This document shows positions 1-10,857 of a stretch of DNA of 64,000 bases, in pieces. Numbering within the stretch: position 1 is the first letter of the stretch; each line of letters opens with the position of its first letter. The stretch lies in contig NC_089493.1 of NCBI RefSeq assembly GCF_036850765.1, forward strand, positions 263,116,534-263,180,533, in the 5' to 3' direction. Both the position numbers and the translations under genes were made by a program. The stretch is from Saccopteryx bilineata (taxonomy: Eukaryota; Chordata; Mammalia; Chiroptera; Emballonuridae). Under the pieces are notes generated by a model, which had not been told where the DNA came from, ran no database searches, and worked only from the letters and a program-made list of their open reading frames with translations.

Positions 1-1139
1 ACATGGATCCCTTTAAACTTCTCAATAAAATCGTAGGAGATCAACAGCAAGCACGAACAAAGATGCACATCGACCTTCTCTATGGTGGACTCTATCAGAA
101 AGCTTTGTCCCTTTGGCTTCAGATGGCTTCTAACTGGTTTTCTCCTCCCATTGGGCTAGGACTCTTTGATTTTTGCTGGTTTTGCCATTCCAGTGGTTGC
201 TACTGTCACTTTAGGTTTTAAATTAATTAATTTGTTTGTTTATTTATTTTGCTTTGAAGTTAGATCCCTTTGCCTCTCATACACAATCTCCTTTCCTCTT
301 ATTTCCCTGGTACCAGTTACTACCTTAGCAAACAGCCATCAACAGACTTCTCAATCCCAACTGTGCTTTTCTTGGTTCTCTTAATCCTGAGACATCCATT
401 CAATCATTACTTTTCAAAGACTACAGGGGAGTAGTCATGAGTTTTGGGATAAAGTGTTGAAAACATCACAGCCCTAACCTCCATGCCTCTCAAGGTATAA
501 GTAAGTTAAGCAGGCAAACAAAGAATTGCAGTAAAGTGTAGTAAATGCTACACTAGAGATATGTAGGTCTTCTTAGATCCTGGTGAGACAAGGTGCATGT
601 GTTGGGAGGAGTCGAGTTGGGGGTGAACAAAGGCATGTGTGGTTTCCAGTCAGCATGCTCTAGTAGCCTGAGAGAGAGTTGGAAATGGCTTGGACAGGAA
701 GAAGGAGGCCAGCTCTGCCACTAGGATAGATATAACATTATTTCACACCTCAGAATTTGTCCCCTCTTTTTTAAAATTAAAGTAACATGGAAGGGCAAAC
801 AGCTGAGTTTGACCACAAGGTCGTCAAAGAAAAAGTCTCTGAAACTAGAAGGAAGTCCTGGGAGCAACCGAGACAATACAGAAAAAAATATATATTCAAC
901 TTTTAGTTTAGTAACATGCTAGATATTGAAGTAAATACTGGAATTTCAAAGGTATAGCAGGTCCTATCTTCAAGGACAGGTCTCATGAGCACACACCAGA
1001 ATATTCTCCCCCAGGTAGGTAAATAACGGCACGGTGCACTCCTGCAGCACCCTGCTTAGTCGTCACCTCATCAGAGAGGCCGCTCTTGCCCACTTAATAT
1101 AAAATAGCACATTCACCCCTCCCAATCCTCCATATCTTC
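1..1139. other. intergenic, no gene seen
   Basis: AT-rich mammalian intergenic sequence. The open frames near 1-390 are short, lack splice context and match no family I recognise. I see no RNA gene or clear repeat boundary here. Confidence 0.5.
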
Positions 1140-1860
1140 CCACTAGACCTTTTCTTTAACCCTTTTATTCAACTATAATATACTTACAGAAAAGTTCATA
1201 TTATTAGTGCACAACTCAGTAAATTTTCACAAACTGAATGCACACAAACTCCAGCAAGGCCCTGGCCAGATAGTTTGGTTGGTTAGAGCGTCATCCCCAT
1301 ATAAAGAGGTTGCCAGTTCGATCCCAGTCAGAGCACAGACAGGAACAGACTGATGTTTCTTTCTCTCTCTTGCCCTTCTCTCTCTCTCTCTCTCTCAAAT
1401 CAATTTTTAAAAATTCCAGCAAGGAACAGCATTAGCAACACCCAGAAATATCCCTCTTGTTCGGTCTCAACTCTACCCCCATGGATAACCACCACCCTGA
1501 TTTCTAACAGCATCAATTAGGTTTGCCCATTTTTGTACTTTACATAAACGGAATCACACAGAATGTACTCTTTGGGGATTGACTTCCTTCATTTAACATC
1601 AAGTTAGTACAATTCATTCATGTGGTTGTGTGTCATTTTAGTTCATTCATTCTTGTTGCTTTATAATGACCCATGATGTGAATGTGACACAATTTTATAC
1701 ATTCAATCACTGATGGGCATTTGAATAGTTTACCATTTTAAGTTATCAAGGATACAGCTTCTATGAAAATTCCAGTACATGTTTTTGGATGAACATATGT
1801 ACACAGATCTGTTGAGTGAAATTGCTGGGTAACAGAGTTACTTTTTTTCAAAAGATTTTT
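1140..1860 (+). mobile_element. old L1 3'-end fragment, split by a SINE
   Basis: The stretch reads like the 3' end of an old mammalian L1: the 'tttataaacggaatcacacagaatgtactctt' type of segment appears near 1540-1570 in degraded form, followed by 'gggcatttgaatagttt' and 'attgctgggtaac'. The same consensus recurs at 3945-5040 and 50330-53200. A SINE at 1260-1415 interrupts it. Subfamily not assigned. Confidence 0.6.
1260..1415 (+). mobile_element. tRNA-derived bat SINE (short type)
   Basis: The tRNA-like head (ccctggccagatag...gttagagcgtc...ggttcgatccc-like box B) is followed by a CT-rich tail and 'caaatcaattttt'. The 9-bp direct repeat ccagcaagg flanks it at 1251-1259 and 1416-1424, marking a target-site duplication inside the L1 fragment. 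Confidence 0.8.
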
Positions 1861-1894
1861 AAAAATTATTAAGTCTTCCATGTATTTAAAGCAG

Positions 1895-2030
1895 TGTGTA
1901 TATATATATCTATATATAATGATTATTGTTTAGATATATAAATATATGTATATATACACACACATATAAATATATATCACACATATATCAATATAATTGA
2001 TAATAATCAATATACACACACACATATTCA
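1895..2030. repeat. TA/CA-rich simple repeat
   Basis: Runs of alternating TA, interspersed with short CA tracts (tatatatacacacacac). Low-complexity microsatellite-like DNA, no coding potential. Confidence 0.85.
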
Positions 2031-2233
2031 TAGACTTAGAACTTAAGACATAGAATATTATTGCCATAGTCCATTCAAGCTGCTATAACAGAATATTAAG
2101 AGACAAGGAGGCTTATAAACCACAAACATTTCTTCTCACATTTCTGGAGGCAGGGGAAGTCCAAGATCAGGGCACCAATAGATTCGGTGTCTAGTGAGAG
2201 CCCACTTGCTGGTTTATAGCCTGCCATTTTTTT

Positions 2234-2601
2234 TTTTTTTTTCATTTTTCTGAAGCTGGAAACGGGGAGGCAGTCAGACAGACTCCCGCATGCGCCGGAC
2301 CGGGATCCACCCGGCATGCCCACCAGGAGGCGATGCTCTGCCCCTCTGGGGCTTCGCTCTGTTGCGTCCAGAGCCATTACAGCTCCTGAGGCAGAGGCCA
2401 CAGAACCATCCCCAGCGCCTGGGCCATCCCTGCTCCATTGGAGCCTCGCTGCGGGAGGGGAAGAGAGAGACAGAGAGGAAGGAGGGGGGAGGGGTGGAGA
2501 AGCAAATGGGCGCCTCTCCTGTGTGTCCCGGCCAGAAATCAAACCCGGGACTCCTGCACGCCAGGCTGACGCTCTACCGCTGAGTCAACCAGCCAGGGCC
2601 G
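2234..2601 (-). mobile_element. tRNA-derived bat SINE (long type), antisense
   Basis: The poly-T start (3' tail read backwards), the 'catttttctgaagctgg' body, the 'gcctctgcctcag' segment and the reverse tRNA head (ctctaccgctgagtcaacc...ccagggcc) identify a full-length long-type SINE. The target duplication agcctgccattttttt occurs at both ends (about 2218 and 2602). Two open frames here (2290-2669) are SINE sequence, not genes. Confidence 0.9.
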
Positions 2602-2784
2602 AGCCTGCCATTTTTTTTGCTGTGTCCTTACATGATGGAAGGGGCAAAGACACTCTGGGGTCTCTTTAACAAAAACATTAATCCTATTCACAAGGGCTCC
2701 ATCTTCATGACTTAAGCACTTCCCAAATCCCCATCTCCAAATAGCATCACATTAGGGATTTGGTTTCTATTGATTTTCCCTCCC

Positions 2785-2880
2785 CTCATATGTGCCTTGA
2801 CTGGGTAAGCCTAGGGTTTTGAACCCGTGACCTCAGCATTCCAGGTCGATGTAGTATCCACTGAGCCTCCATAGATCAGG
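2785..2880 (-). mobile_element. truncated tRNA-derived SINE, antisense
   Basis: Contains the reversed motifs 'tatgtgccttgactgg', 'gttttgaacccgtgacctc' and 'ttccaggtcgatg' of the GTGGTGCAGTGG SINE type. Truncated and diverged. Confidence 0.7.
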
Positions 2881-3544
2881 CAGGATTAGTGGGTTTCAAC
2901 ATATGAATTTGAAGGGGAACACAAACATTCAGTCTATAGCAATTATTACTACTTTTAAACTTTTTGTACTTCTCTCAATAGCATTTCTCTCTCTATCCCA
3001 GCAGTAACCATTATTTCAAATTTTATTATTCCTTTGGACTTATTATTTTGAGACATATATATATCTTTATTGTTTAGATATATAAATATATATGTATCTC
3101 CCAAAATAATACATTGTGGGTTTTTTTTACATTTTTGAACTTGATGCAAGTGGAACTCTGCTTTATTTTTCTTCATAGAACTTCTTACCAATTAACATTT
3201 ATTTTATTATCTATTTATTTATTGTCTGGGTCACCCTCTCCCTCACAGGTCCTGAAAACAAAAACAAAATGTCTTGTTTTTATTCACTATTGTATCTCTA
3301 ATACCCAAAAGAGTGTCTGGTACATAGAAGGTGCTCAATTAACATTTGTTGAATGAAAAAGTAAGAAACTTTGTTCTCTATATGATGAGTAGGATTCAAG
3401 CTGTTTGTGAAAATGAAACAATTCTAATGATGGTTAATGAGCATTGTCCTGCTATGGGTTCCTCTGTGTCAAGAGAAATGAGTGCAGGAAGTTCAATAGT
3501 TTAAATGTAGCTTAAAAATAATAAGAAACACAGTTGGCCTATAG

Positions 3545-3760
3545 AGCAATGGAAAAAGCATCAGCCTTGGCGTCAGCAGACTTAGACTGGAATCTGGCTC
3601 TGCCACTTGCCAACTGTTTCCCTGTGAGCAAGGCTCAACCTTTCTTTCTTGAGTTTCCACTTCCTCATCTGGTGGTTAATGTGAAGGTTAGATGAGTGCA
3701 TGGATGAAAATGCTCTGAACAGTAAGTGCAAAGAAAATGATACCATAAACTGTCTTCAAT
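3545..3760 (+). repeat. MIR-like ancient SINE
   Basis: Shows the MIR core order: 'agacttagactggaatctggctctgccacttgcc' style segment, then 'cctcatctgg' and 'gatgagtgcatg'. Diverged, as expected of an ancient mammalian repeat. Confidence 0.65.
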
Positions 3761-3801
3761 ACTGAGGCCAGGGAAGGCTTTGCAAATTAAACATCTTCAC
3801 A

Positions 3802-3881
3802 AAACTCTCTCTACAGCCTCTTCCAGTTTAAATCTTATATTAAACTCTCTCTACAGCCTCTTCCAGTTTAAATCTTATATT
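3802..3881. repeat. perfect 40-bp tandem duplication
   Basis: A 40-bp unit (beginning aaactctctctacagcctct) is present twice head to tail at 3802-3841 and 3842-3881 with no mismatch, so the duplication is recent. Confidence 0.9.
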
Positions 3882-3944
3882 ATAAACATACTTCATTTTT
3901 TTAAAGGCATCTTCTCTAATTAGGTTTCTCATTAAGTAACAGTA

Positions 3945-5040
3945 CTTAGTTTTATTTTATTGAGATATAATTCACCATTTAAAGTGTACAATTCAGTTAT
4001 GATTACACTCACAAGTTCGTGCAATCATCCCTATATAATTCCAGAGCATTTTCATCACCCCAAGAGAAATACCATGCCCATTAGCAGTCACTCCCTATTA
4101 TCCCTTCTCCCCAGTCCCTGCCAACCACTAATTTGCTTTCTGTCTAGTTTAGACATTTCACATAAAGAGAATCACACAATGTGTGGCCTTGTATGAATGT
4201 CTGATTTCTTTCACTTAGGTAATGTTTTCAGTGTTTATCTGTATTGTAGCATGTATCAGTACTTCATTCCTTTTGTTACAATGAAACTATTCCAGCCTGA
4301 CTAGGCGGTGATGCAGTGGACAGAGCGTTGGACTGGGTTGGGACACAAAGGACCCAGGTTCAAAACCGTGAGGTTGTTGGCTTGAGCGCAGAATCACCAG
4401 CTTGAGTGCGGGGTCGCTGGCTTGAGCATGGGATCATAGACATGACCCCATGGTTGCTGGCTTGAGCCCAAGGTCACTGGTTTGAGCAAGGGGCCACTCG
4501 CTCTGCTGTAGTCCCCCTGGCCCCCATCAAGGCACATATGAGAAAGCAATCAATGAACAACTAAGGAGCTGCAACAGAGGATTGATGCTTCTCATCTCTC
4601 TCTCTTCAGGTCTGTCTGTGTCCCTCTATTTGTCTCTATCACACACACACACACACACACAGAGAAAATATTTCATTGTATGGATATATTATCTTTATTT
4701 ATTCTTCAGTTTAGAGATATTTGAGTTCTTTTCATTGGGGTGGGTGTTAGAAATAATGCTGTTATAAACATTTGAGTATAAGTTTTTGTGTGAACATATG
4801 TTTTCAATTCTCGAAAGTATATATCTAGGAGTGGAATTGCTAAGTCATACAGTAACTCTATATTTTACTTTTCCAGGAACTGCTAATGTTTTCAACAGCA
4901 GAGCAGCAGCACTGTTTAATATCCCCACCAGCACTGTATGAGGATTCCAATTTCTCTACATTCTCTTCCAATTGCACTTACAGTTTTATTTCTAGAATCA
5001 GACTTCATTTTACCTACCAACACTGCCTCATTCACATTAG
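3945..5040 (+). mobile_element. old L1 3'-end fragment, split by a SINE
   Basis: Begins with 'tattgagatataattcacc', continues through 'cacaatgtgtggccttgta' and resumes after the SINE at 4295-4663 with 'aggagtggaattgctaagtcata' and 'ccccaccagcactgtatgagga'. These are characteristic segments of the mammalian L1 3' end. Confidence 0.8.
4295..4663 (+). mobile_element. tRNA-derived bat SINE (GTGGTGCAGTGG type)
   Basis: Head 'gcctgactaggcggtgatgc', repeated 'ggcttgagc' modules, 'aaggcacatatgagaaagca' and a terminal CA microsatellite (4641-4660). It is inserted in the L1 fragment, with degenerate flanking repeats gaaactattcc / gaaaatatttc. Confidence 0.85.
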
Positions 5041-5090
5041 TTTTGCAGCAGGTCTAGAAACTGTTTAAATTAAAACAAAATTCCTTTGTG

Positions 5091-5512
5091 GCCCTGGCAG
5101 GTTGGCTCAGCGGTAGAGCATCGGCTTGGCGTGCGGGGAACCCGGGTTCGATTCTCGGCCAGGGCACATAGGAGAAGTGCCCATTTGTTTCTCCACCCCC
5201 CCCCCTTCCTCTCTGTCTCTCTCTTCCCCTCCCGCAGCCAAGGCTCCATTGGAACAAAGATGGCCCGGGCGCTGGGGATGGCTCCTTAGCCTCTGCCCCA
5301 GGCGCTGGAGTGGCTCTGGTCGTGGCAGAGCGACACCCCGGAGGGGCAGAGCATCGCCCCCTGGTGGGCAGAGCGTCGCCCCTGGTGGGCATGCCGGGTG
5401 GATCCCGGTCGGGCGCATGCGGGAGTCTGACTGTCTCTCCCGGTTTCCAGCTTCAGAAAAATACAACAACAACAACAAAATAAATAAATAAATAAAAATA
5501 AAAATAAAATAA
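5091..5512 (+). mobile_element. full-length tRNA-derived bat SINE (long type)
   Basis: The tRNA head with box A (ggctcagcggtagagc) and box B (gggttcgattc) is followed by the long body ('gatggcccgggcgctgggga', 'gagcatcgccccctggtggg') and an AAC/AAAT-rich tail. A perfect 19-bp target duplication (aaaacaaaattcctttgtg) lies at 5072-5090 and 5513-5531. Confidence 0.95.
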
Positions 5513-5576
5513 AAAACAAAATTCCTTTGTGATACCCATACATTTTTAAAAAAATAATTCCAAGGCAACTGTTTCT

Positions 5577-5944
5577 ACCGTATTTCCCCATGTATAAGAC
5601 ACACACTTTTTGAAAAATTTGGGGTCTAAAAACTGAGTGAGTCTTATACAGTAGTTGTAGGGGTTTTTTTTGGGGGGGGTTGCTTGCATTTAAGAAGTGT
5701 GGCGTTTCAAATGCCATGGAACTAAGAACGAGGCAATATATGAAGACAGTGATTCGTCATCAGACACGAATGAGAACAAACTAATGGATGGGAGTTTTGA
5801 CAGTGATGAGGAGCGTATGAATTTTATGATGAATAAAACTTGAGTTCAATAACTTTATGCAATACATTTTTTTTTCAAAATTCAGGCCTCAAAATTAAGG
5901 TGCATCTTATACCTGGGAGCGTCTTATACATGGGGAAATACGGT
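5577..5944 (+). mobile_element. TIR DNA transposon with transposase C-terminal remnant
   Basis: The 24-bp ends accgtatttccccatgtata(agac) at 5577 and its reverse complement ending at 5944 form near-perfect terminal inverted repeats. Inside, 5731-5842 reads in one frame into an acidic, Ser/Asp-rich stretch ending DSDEERMNFMMNKT then stop. This resembles the acidic C-terminal tail of a cut-and-paste transposase (pogo/Tigger-like is my guess), so the element is an internally deleted derivative. I see no target duplication beyond a possible TA. Confidence 0.75.
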
Positions 5945-6314
5945 GAATTTTCCTGGCAGAGTATTGAGCATGAAGCGTCTTGCCAGCTGGGGACTCAATT
6001 CACCATCACATCGCTTCTCACAGAATCCCAGGAAGAATAACCATTTTTGGAACAAACCTTTGTCTTCAACAGAGTTGTTTAAGCGCAAGAGTAGCATTTT
6101 AATAGCTTTTCACATGCATATCATTTCACTTTATTCTTTTGCTGTGGTCACATTTGTAGGCAGTGTAGCTCCAGCAGAGCCCTGTCCCGCTCCCTACCTT
6201 CCCCTGTCAGGCGATCTCCCTTACTCCTCCCTCCAGCCCCGCCCCTCCAGGTCCACCCCTTCGCCAGCGCTCCTCCCTCCTTCTCGCACTCGGATGGGTG
6301 TTAAAGACCTGCGA

Positions 6315-6528
6315 CCAATCCACGTGTGGCTCCGAGAAGCGGCTCTCTCCACTGGCAGATTAAGTCTGATGACGTAGTGAAGCTCCAATCCGCACTCTAG
6401 GGGCGGGGCTGAAGTCCGGCAGGAGCAAGGTAGGAGGAGACGACTGCCTAGTGGAAGCACGTGACCTGGGTCTGAAGCCGGAAGCTACCTATCTAGTAGC
6501 GTGCACCTCCCCAGTACCTAAGGCTGCG
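6315..6528 (+). promoter_or_regulatory. LAMTOR4: LAMTOR4 promoter region
   Basis: GC-rich segment directly upstream of the LAMTOR4 start codon. Visible sites are CCAAT at 6315-6319 and 6385-6389, E-boxes CACGTG at 6321-6326 and 6458-6463 (the latter in GCACGTGAC, close to the lysosomal CLEAR element), a CRE half-like TGACGTA at 6370-6376 and a GC box GGGCGGGG at 6401-6408. There is no TATA box. The transcription start is not determined. Confidence 0.7.
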
Positions 6529-9500
6529 ATGGTGAGTGAGGACGCATGCGCGGGAGTAGTGCTGGGGGTTCCGTGACCCTGTTCCCCAAACTCTTTGGTT
6601 TCCCCTTTTTCAGGCGGCAATCCGCCCTCACCTCCTGTTAGTCCTTGGACGGAGAGGGATTGGAGATGGGTAGGATGGCAACGAAGAGGGCTGAGGAGGG
6701 ATGTGTGGGAAGATGTACGGGGGCTGGAGAGTAGTCTGCCGAGGAGGAGCCGACGACGTAGAGAATTGGCGAGGGGGCGGGATAGAGGGGCCAGTGGGGC
6801 TAAGAAGACCTCCGAGGGGTAGCAATGGTGGTATGCGGAAGGCCAGGGGAATCCGAGAACAGAGGATGAAGACAAATTGAGGCTCCAGATCAGCATTGGA
6901 GGCCAAGCAGAGGGAAGAAGGTCCGGAAGGGCCCTGGTTTGGGAAAGAAGTCTGGGACAGGTCATGAGATTGGGTTGCAAGGAAAGAGCATCGAGGGCCA
7001 TCCTCCTAGCAGTGCATCTGACTGATTGCATCTTTACCCGCTAGACTTCCGCACTGACCCAGGGGCTGGAGCGAATTCCTGATCAGCTTGGCTACCTGGT
7101 GCTGAGTGAAGGCGCAGTGCTGGCGGTGCGTTCTGGGCAAGGGAGGGTGTCCGGTTCCCCCTCTCCCGCCCCCAGTACCCATTGCCCAGTGATCCCTTCT
7201 AACACTGCCCAGTTTAGCCTAATTTCCCGCTATTCTCAGCCTTAATTGGTATCATGTCTGGTATATAATATAATTAAATACATCTCTGGAATCTTAGTGC
7301 GGTTACTGTCCTGAGGTAAAAGGGTTTTTACCAAAGTCAGACAACTAGTTACAGGTTTGTTGATAACTGATATTACCCAAGTTATTCTCAAATGTCTTTA
7401 TTTGATATTTATTGAGGAGGCTTTGAATTTTGTTCTATAGTACAATATAGTGTTAGCTCTCTAGAAGTTTTCAATCTAGCTAGAGACAAGCTTAAGGTTA
7501 AAAGTTAAAAGCAGTGCCAGTGATAAAGACTACTGAAGGTGTCCAGAAAATGAAGGATTCAACCCTGAAGGTTATAACAAGGAATCCTTGGAGGACATAA
7601 AAATTCAAATAGGCTTAAAGGATGGGCCGCTGTGAATACGCAAAAAAGGAAAGGGCTGAGCCTGACCAGGCGGTTGTGCAGTGGATGGAGCTTCGGACTA
7701 GGATGCGGAGGACCCAGGTTCGAAACTCCAAGGTCACCAGTTTGAGCGCGGGTTCATCTGGTTTGAGCAAGGCTCACCAGCTTGAGCCCAAGATCGCTGG
7801 CTTGAGCAAGGGGTCACTCACTCTGCTGTAGCCCCCCCCCCCCCCCCCCCCCCCGTCAAGGCACATATGAGAAAGCAATTAGTGAACAACTAAGGTGCGG
7901 CAACGAAGAATTGATGCTTCTCATCTCTCTCCCTTCCTGCCTGTCTGTCCCCCTCTGTCTCCGTCACACACACAAAAAAGGGCTGAGATGTGGACTTATT
8001 TGTGGGAATGTGACAACAGGCTATCTGACTTGGTGGTGGGTTTACGTTGAAAAATAATGAAAAGGATTGGGGAAAAAAGGATGTGGTAAGGAAAGATCTG
8101 ATTGTGGAAGACTTTCAAGACTGGGTTAGCACATTTGGGTTAATCTTGAAGGTAATAGGAGCTTTGAGGGGTTTTTGAACAGAAAACCCAGTTGCAGCAA
8201 GTCTGTCCTATTACGTGTGAAGACAGGCTGGAAGGGGAGGGATCCAAAATAGGCAGGCTGCTGTAGAAGGAAATCTTATGTATGAGTCTAGACTAGTGGC
8301 AATGAGAGGGAACCAAGAGAGAAGAGAATTTAAAGGAAAAATCAATATATCTTTGCAATGACTAGAGACAGGTAATAGAGGAGACACTTCTTCATTCAGT
8401 AGACTTTGAACTCAAGCCTAAAATCATGGTGCCTTTAACAAGAAATTACTAATGGAAGTTGATTGCGGAATGGGAGAAGTAAGGAGAATTTTGATGGCTT
8501 GACTTTAGACATCAAGTTTGACATAGACTAACAACAGTTAATATATATTGCTAGGAGCTATTCTAAGCATCTCACCAATATTATCTCACATAACCCTCAT
8601 GAGCTCATTAGTACTGTTGTCTCCAATTTACAGATGAGGAAACTGAGGTACAGAATGTCCAAGAAAGCAAAGAGCACTGAACTTAATTAACCTAGTGGGA
8701 AGCCCATATTAGGAAGTAGGGAGAAGTTGTGACAGTCACCAAAAAAAGAGGAAGCCCAGGCCACTGTGGCATCATTACCCAAGGGCTAGGTAATAGGAGG
8801 GGGTTCAAGGACAAAATCGATGTTTGTTTCAGATTTTGCAGACAGGACAAGTGGGAAGATTGAGGAAAAGATGAAACCTTGAACAAATCAGTGGTGGGTG
8901 GGCACTAATGATTAAGAATGTGTTTTTATCAAATAAGTGGGAATAGGGAGAGAAATAGAGTTTCAAGGTATTAGAAAATGGTCAATAAAGAAACAGAAGG
9001 GAACCACCATTCATCAGGGAAAGCCTGATCTTATCGGATAAGAAACAGTGTGGCCTCAAGAGGTGCAACAGCATAGGAAAGTTTTAAGTTTGTTTTTCCA
9101 AAACTGGGGTGACCTCTGGTGAGTGCTAGGGAGTAGAGGCAGAGAGTACCGGTGCTAGAGCCAAAGTGACTTCCTGGAATTCTTTCCCAATTCTGTTCCC
9201 TAATTTCTGCCATCCTCCCTCTGTCTGCATGCAGTCATCGGGGGATCTAGAGAATGATGAGCAGGCAGCCAGTGCCATCTCTGAGCTGGTCAGCACGGCC
9301 TGCGGTTTCCGGCTACACCATGGCATGAACATACCCTTCAAGCGCCTGTCGGGTGAGCCCCAGCCCCTGGTGGTGGTGATAGGAAGTGGGGTGCTCCCAG
9401 AGGTAGGGTGCTTTCCTTAGGAAAACAACACTTGTCTTCTACCAACCTCCCACCATCTCCCCCTGGGGGTCCTGGTTCTGGTCACTTTCTCCCCTTTGAG

Positions 9501-9807
9501 ATTCACCCCTGCATCAGAGTATGAGAAAGCAAGAGAAGGAGATTGAATAGGGATCTCCCAGCTTCAGATCTCTGAGCGTCTAACCATTGAATTTCTTTGG
9601 CTACTGATCCCAGCCAGTTTGTGTGTGACCCCATGGAAATCTTTGCACCCTACTAACTCTGTGCTCCCTTCCCTCTCCCGGGGCTTGGGAAGGTGTGTCT
9701 CCCCTCCAGTGGTCTTTGGAGAACACACACTGCTGGTGACCGTGTCAGGACAGAGGGTGTTTGTGGTGAAGAGGCAGAACCGAGGCCGGGAGCCCATTGA
9801 TGTCTGA
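6529..9807 (+). CDS. LAMTOR4: LAMTOR4, Ragulator complex subunit, four exons
   Basis: Coding exons: 6529-6531 (only the ATG, then gtgagt), 7045-7125, 9235-9352, 9710-9807. Joined they give 300 nt, 99 aa, the length of the human protein, starting [20 protein letters not shown] and ending [18 protein letters not shown]4 is a small roadblock-fold subunit of the pentameric Ragulator. Ragulator sits on the lysosome and late endosome membrane, anchors Rag GTPases and allows amino-acid activation of mTORC1. The first exon carries a single coding codon, so short ORF searches miss it. Intron 2 (7126-9234) holds a bat SINE and a MIR-like repeat. The only replacements I notice against remembered human sequence are conservative (for example HHGMNI for HRGMNV). 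The gene converges on TRAPPC14. Confidence 0.97.
7660..7976 (+). mobile_element. tRNA-derived bat SINE in LAMTOR4 intron 2
   Basis: GTGGTGCAGTGG-type SINE with head 'gcctgaccaggcggttgtgc', 'cgaggaccc'-like box B region, 'ggcttgagcaaggggtcact' and 'aaggcacatatgagaaagca'. A pure run of 23 C lies at 7832-7854. Flanking direct repeat aaagggctga at 7650-7659 and again at about 7977. Confidence 0.9.
8535..8690 (-). repeat. MIR-like ancient SINE, antisense
   Basis: Contains 'ttatctcacataaccctca' and 'tttacagatgaggaaactga', the typical reverse-complement MIR signature. Lies in LAMTOR4 intron 2. Confidence 0.65.
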
Positions 9808-10008
9808 GCCTGCCAAGTGGTGGAACTGGGTCCATGAGCCTCTGAGATGAGGATGATACACACCTCCTCCACCTCTTTCTTGGCCTGCTGTTAGAACTAA
9901 GGCTTCTGTTCCCCCTCTCCTGCCTTCCCCATTACCTGGAAAGGCTGAGGCCTGGTGACTGTGCTGTGTTAAGGAGAGTGAGGACAAGGGGGCCTCCCTC
10001 TCTCTCCT

Positions 10009-10014
10009 AATAAA
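10009..10014 (+). terminator. LAMTOR4: LAMTOR4 polyadenylation signal AATAAA
   Basis: AATAAA about 200 nt after the LAMTOR4 stop codon, followed by a GT-rich stretch (tgtgtgtatggggtggggtg) suited to cleavage-factor binding. Confidence 0.85.
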
Positions 10015-10297
10015 CATGAGTGATGTTCCCAGGCCCCAGGGATGTGTGTATGGGGTGGGGTGTGTGGGTACCACAGCCATGTCTCCCGCCGTCCATGAAG
10101 AAAGTCCTGTACCTCAGCCTAGAGGGTGAAGCTAGGCCACCTCTGGGCATACCAAACTGGGAATAAGAAAAAAAACGGGGGAGGGAAACTGATGAGAGCT
10201 GTTTCATATGCATACTAAAGGGAATCATTTTGAGCCCCTGGGTCTCTGATCTGGCCACCAACACACAACAGTCCTTTTTCTCCCTCCTGAATAGGCA

Positions 10298-10303
10298 TTT
10301 AAT
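10298..10303 (-). terminator. TRAPPC14: possible TRAPPC14 polyadenylation signal ATTAAA
   Basis: On the minus strand ATTAAA lies about 555 nt downstream of the TRAPPC14 stop codon. It is the best signal I see before the LAMTOR4 3' end, about 280 bp away on the opposite strand. Confidence 0.45.
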
Positions 10304-10499
10304 AGTCTTATTTCAGTTGGAAGCAGTAGTTCTAGAATAAGTTACAGGGACAGACAAAATAAACCCCACACAACTTAAAGTGCTTCAGGCTGCAGACGTA
10401 AACATGAGGGGCAGGCCACCTAGCTATCTCCCCTCACCTCAGAGACAGGAGGGTCATTGTCCGGGTCCCTTACCATCACCACCCTCTAATCTCAGCCCT

Positions 10500-10526
10500 G
10501 GGAGGGTGGGTGGGTGGGTGGGAGGG
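10500..10526 (+). other. G-quadruplex motif in TRAPPC14 3' UTR
   Basis: Six consecutive GGG tracts separated by single bases on the + strand (GGGAGGGTGGGTGGGTGGGT then more). It lies in the 3' untranslated part of TRAPPC14, so the RNA carries the C-rich complement and the template strand carries the G-rich motif. Confidence 0.75.
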
Positions 10527-10857
10527 AATGTCAGAGGCAGGAAAGACAATAGGAATGAGAAAACACTTTGTAAACTTAGAAGGTACAAGGCGGGGAACAA
10601 GGGAGCTCTTGGAACCCTTGCCCAGACCAAGGGGTGGGGCCAGCCCCCCCCCAGGAAGTCAGGGAAATACTGTTGGCTTAGTGCTGCAGCCATACCCGCC
10701 CATTTCACAGCTTCTTCCCTCATCAGCAGACACAGACAGGCGACCCTGTTGGGCCTCCTCACCCACAACAGGAGGAATCCCTAGGGAGGCACAGCCTGGA
10801 ACAAGGACCCCCTCCAGAGGCGTTCGGTTTATGGGAGTATAAGAGGCTGGTACAGCA

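Noticed and set aside
5100..5160. tRNA genes at SINE heads throughout the window
   Set aside because: Box A and B are present, but the sequences continue into SINE bodies and do not form complete tRNA cloverleafs.
5107..5568. Overlapping open frames on both strands (up to 153 aa)
   Set aside because: They lie wholly in a SINE with target duplication. The same translations recur at 2290-2669, 33869-34480 and 51632-52150, in other SINE copies.
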